Source: Streptomyces sp. NBC_00820
GTDB taxonomy: Bacteria > Actinomycetota > Actinomycetes > Streptomycetales > Streptomycetaceae
NCBI RefSeq assembly: GCF_036347055.1
Contig: NZ_CP108882.1
Location: forward strand, 3,670,501 to 3,734,500
Length of the DNA: 64,000 nt
Direction: 5' to 3'
Shown: positions 62,797-64,000 of the stretch, piece after piece
How the letters are laid out: every line of letters begins with the position of its first letter
How positions within the stretch are numbered: position 1 is the stretch's first letter
Notes under the pieces: generated by a model
What the model was told of the DNA's origin: nothing
Database searches by the model: none
Seen by the model: the letters and a program-made list of their open reading frames with translations, nothing else
Translations under genes and position numbers: made by a program

Positions 62797-62826
62797 TCCT
62801 CGCCCTTCAGGGCGAGGAGCATGTCA
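62797..62826. mobile_element. Orphan IS200/IS605 (TnpB-type) right-end hairpin
   Basis: GAATCCTCGCCCTTCAGGGC continues as GAGGAGCATGTCAA: a 9-bp stem (TCCTCGCCC with GGGCGAGGA, 62797-62818) with TTCA loop, then GTCAA. This is the form of the right end, also the 3' end of the guide RNA, of IS1341/TnpB-type elements in actinobacteria. No tnpB or tnpA gene lies in the window, so this is a solo end or a relic. It adjoins the stop codon of the next gene. Confidence 0.6.
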
Positions 62827-64000
62827 AAGCTGGGTCGGCTGGCGCTGGGTGAGTCCGTACTTCTGGGCGATGGCGTTCCACAGGCCGGCCGCCTTGGCCT
62901 TCTGGGCGCTGGCCGTGACGCTCGCCTGGTCACCCGCCTGTGTCTGGCCGGTACCGCGGGCGTGGCCGTGCGGGCAGCCCTTCTTGCCGTTGCCCGCCTG
63001 GTCGGCCCAGGCCGCGTAGTGGTTGTCGGCGGAGGCCGAGGCCTGCCAGGCCCTGGTGAGGGAGGCGGACAGTTCGGCGTTGCCCGGCAGCTGGTCGACG
63101 GACAGCTGGCCGAGCCGGGTGACCAGGTCGGTGCGCTGCTTGGCGGCGGAGCGCAGGTCGGCGGCAGCCTGGGCGAGGTTGTCGCACTGCCTGATGTTCC
63201 CCACCGCCCGGATCACCGAGGCACGGCTGCCGCCGCTGTCGGCGAGCAGCCGGTCCAGGTCGGCCGCCTGCTGCTTGGCGGGGTCGGCGCCGGCCGGCGC
63301 GGCGGAGGACTGCTGCGGGGTGGGCGGGGCGGACGAGGCGGCGGCCGGCTTGCCGTCGCTGCCCTTGTCGTCGCTCCCGCCGCTGAACAGGGCGCCGGCG
63401 CCGACGCCTATGACGACGATGCCGACACCGACGGCGGCTATCAGCGGCAGCCGCGAGCCGGTACGGCCGCTGCCGCGCCGCCCGCCGACCTCGTCGTCCA
63501 TCGACATGGGGTACGACGACTGCTGCGGCAGCACCGGGGCCGGGTAGGCGTCCTGCACGCGCGGCATCTGCTGGGTGGCCCCGGCCGGACCGCCCGCCGG
63601 GGCACCGCGGAAGAGGTTGTCGAACTCGGCGGGCGGCTGGCGGTCCCCGCCCTGGTCGGTGACCGGCGGGATGTACTGCGTGGCCTGCGCGTCCGGGTGC
63701 CCGCCCGGGGCGGGCGGCTGCTGCGCGTGCCCCTGGTACGGGTTCTGGGCCCCGTACCCCTCGGGCGGCAGCGCGCCCGACGCCACCGGCGGGATGTACT
63801 GCGTGGCCCCCTCGTCGGCGCCGGCCGCCGGCACCGGCGGCAGGTACTGGGTCGCGCCCTCGGGCGCGCCGCCCTGGGCGGCCACCGGCGGGATGTACTG
63901 CGTCGCACCGTCGGCCGCGGGCAGCGGGGCGCCCGTCGCCGGGTACGCGGGCGGCAGCGGCGCGCCGTGGGAGGCGTACTGCTGCTGGTACGGGTCGGAG
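62824..64000 (-). CDS. Membrane protein with ATQYIPPV repeats (5' end outside window)
   Basis: At least 391 residues; the frame continues open past the right edge, so the first Met at 63885 is not the real start. The N-terminal part is Pro/Gly/Ala-rich and disordered with repeats GATQYIPPVAA, GATQYLPPVPA, GATQYIPPVAS, QATQYIPPVTD and GATQQMPRVQD, then one membrane span (LPLIAAVGVGIVVIGVGAGAL). An extracellular helical domain follows (about 110 residues, with C in IRQCDNL and KGCPHG). ATQYIPPV is a possible kinase target because Thr follows Ala. The TGA stop comes from the mobile-element relic junction at 62824-62826. Confidence 0.8.
   Translation of the reverse strand, partial: SDPYQQQYASHGAPLPPAYPATGAPLPAADGATQYIPPVAAQGGAPEGATQYLPPVPAAGADEGATQYIPPVASGALPPEGYGAQNPYQGHAQQPPAPGGHPDAQATQYIPPVTDQGGDRQPPAEFDNLFRGAPAGGPAGATQQMPRVQDAYPAPVLPQQSSYPMSMDDEVGGRRGSGRTGSRLPLIAAVGVGIVVIGVGAGALFSGGSDDKGSDGKPAAASSAPPTPQQSSAAPAGADPAKQQAADLDRLLADSGGSRASVIRAVGNIRQCDNLAQAAADLRSAAKQRTDLVTRLGQLSVDQLPGNAELSASLTRAWQASASADNHYAAWADQAGNGKKGCPHGHARGTGQTQAGDQASVTASAQKAKAAGLWNAIAQKYGLTQRQPTQL

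Overview
The window is high-GC actinobacterial chromosome, almost certainly Streptomyces. The evidence is strong GC3 bias, GTG starts, dense convergent and divergent genes, an XRE/DUF397 pair, the coenzyme F420 gene fbiC, and the complete afsR-afsS-afsK regulatory locus. From about 9.2 kb rightwards the gene order resembles the S. coelicolor SCO4444 to SCO4401 neighbourhood, read from memory of that genome rather than from a search. The first 9.2 kb looks accessory.

Layout. 1-5 kb: the end of a small membrane protein, then a cold-shock group (CspA-type protein, DEAD-box RNA helicase, single CBS-type protein, conserved hypothetical) and a small MerR regulator preceded by a perfect 32-bp palindrome. 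5.8-9.2 kb: a decayed integration hot spot. It has three or four copies of the 3' half of a tRNA-Arg(CCT) gene, most followed by a hairpin, and the C-terminal relic of a tyrosine recombinase. Between the copies lie a YeeE/YedE-type sulfur-import operon and two Cys-rich small proteins that share a C-terminal tail. 9.2-18.6 kb: small membrane proteins, a DksA/TraR zinc finger, a slipin, an MFS exporter with a divergent, frameshifted ArsR regulator, glutathione peroxidase, a MerR regulator, DUF397/XRE and a GOLPH3-like protein. 18.8-25.3 kb: an unusual D-Ala-D-Ala carboxypeptidase with a long acidic N-terminus, a large membrane protein and a sodium:solute symporter, then an A-B-A-B array of ~107-bp repeats. 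25.7-31.8 kb: an ADP-ribosylglycohydrolase-like protein lacking the metal ligands, a STAND-like ATPase with TPRs, a DUF2165 protein, and a YkuD-like protein lacking the catalytic Cys. 31.8-37.0 kb: FbiC, an F420-type LLM oxidoreductase and a PHP hydrolase.

37.0-40.0 kb is the most novel-looking unit. It is a four-gene operon encoding a WXG100-like protein with a YxxxD signal, a papain-fold Cys protease with a WXG-like N-terminus, a chagasin-type (I42) cysteine-protease-inhibitor lipoprotein, and a small unknown. This fits a type VII-secreted protease with a surface-anchored immunity inhibitor. 40.3-46.9 kb is afsR, afsS, a Gly/Ser-rich secreted protein and afsK: AfsK phosphorylates AfsR, which activates afsS and so antibiotic production. 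A tandem AfsR/PhoP-type direct repeat lies upstream of afsS.

47-64 kb: VOC, TetR, PNPOx-like and GNAT proteins, a flavin monooxygenase, a membrane protein, an MFS transporter with a divergent GlxA-type regulator, an RsbW-like ATPase with a low-complexity insertion, a STAS antagonist, an ECF sigma factor translationally coupled to a zinc-finger anti-sigma/maleylpyruvate-isomerase fusion, PurU, an SCO4402-family protein, an amino-acid-type binding lipoprotein, an orphan IS605/TnpB-type right-end hairpin, and a partial membrane protein with ATQYIPPV repeats. I found no complete tRNA, rRNA or CRISPR array.
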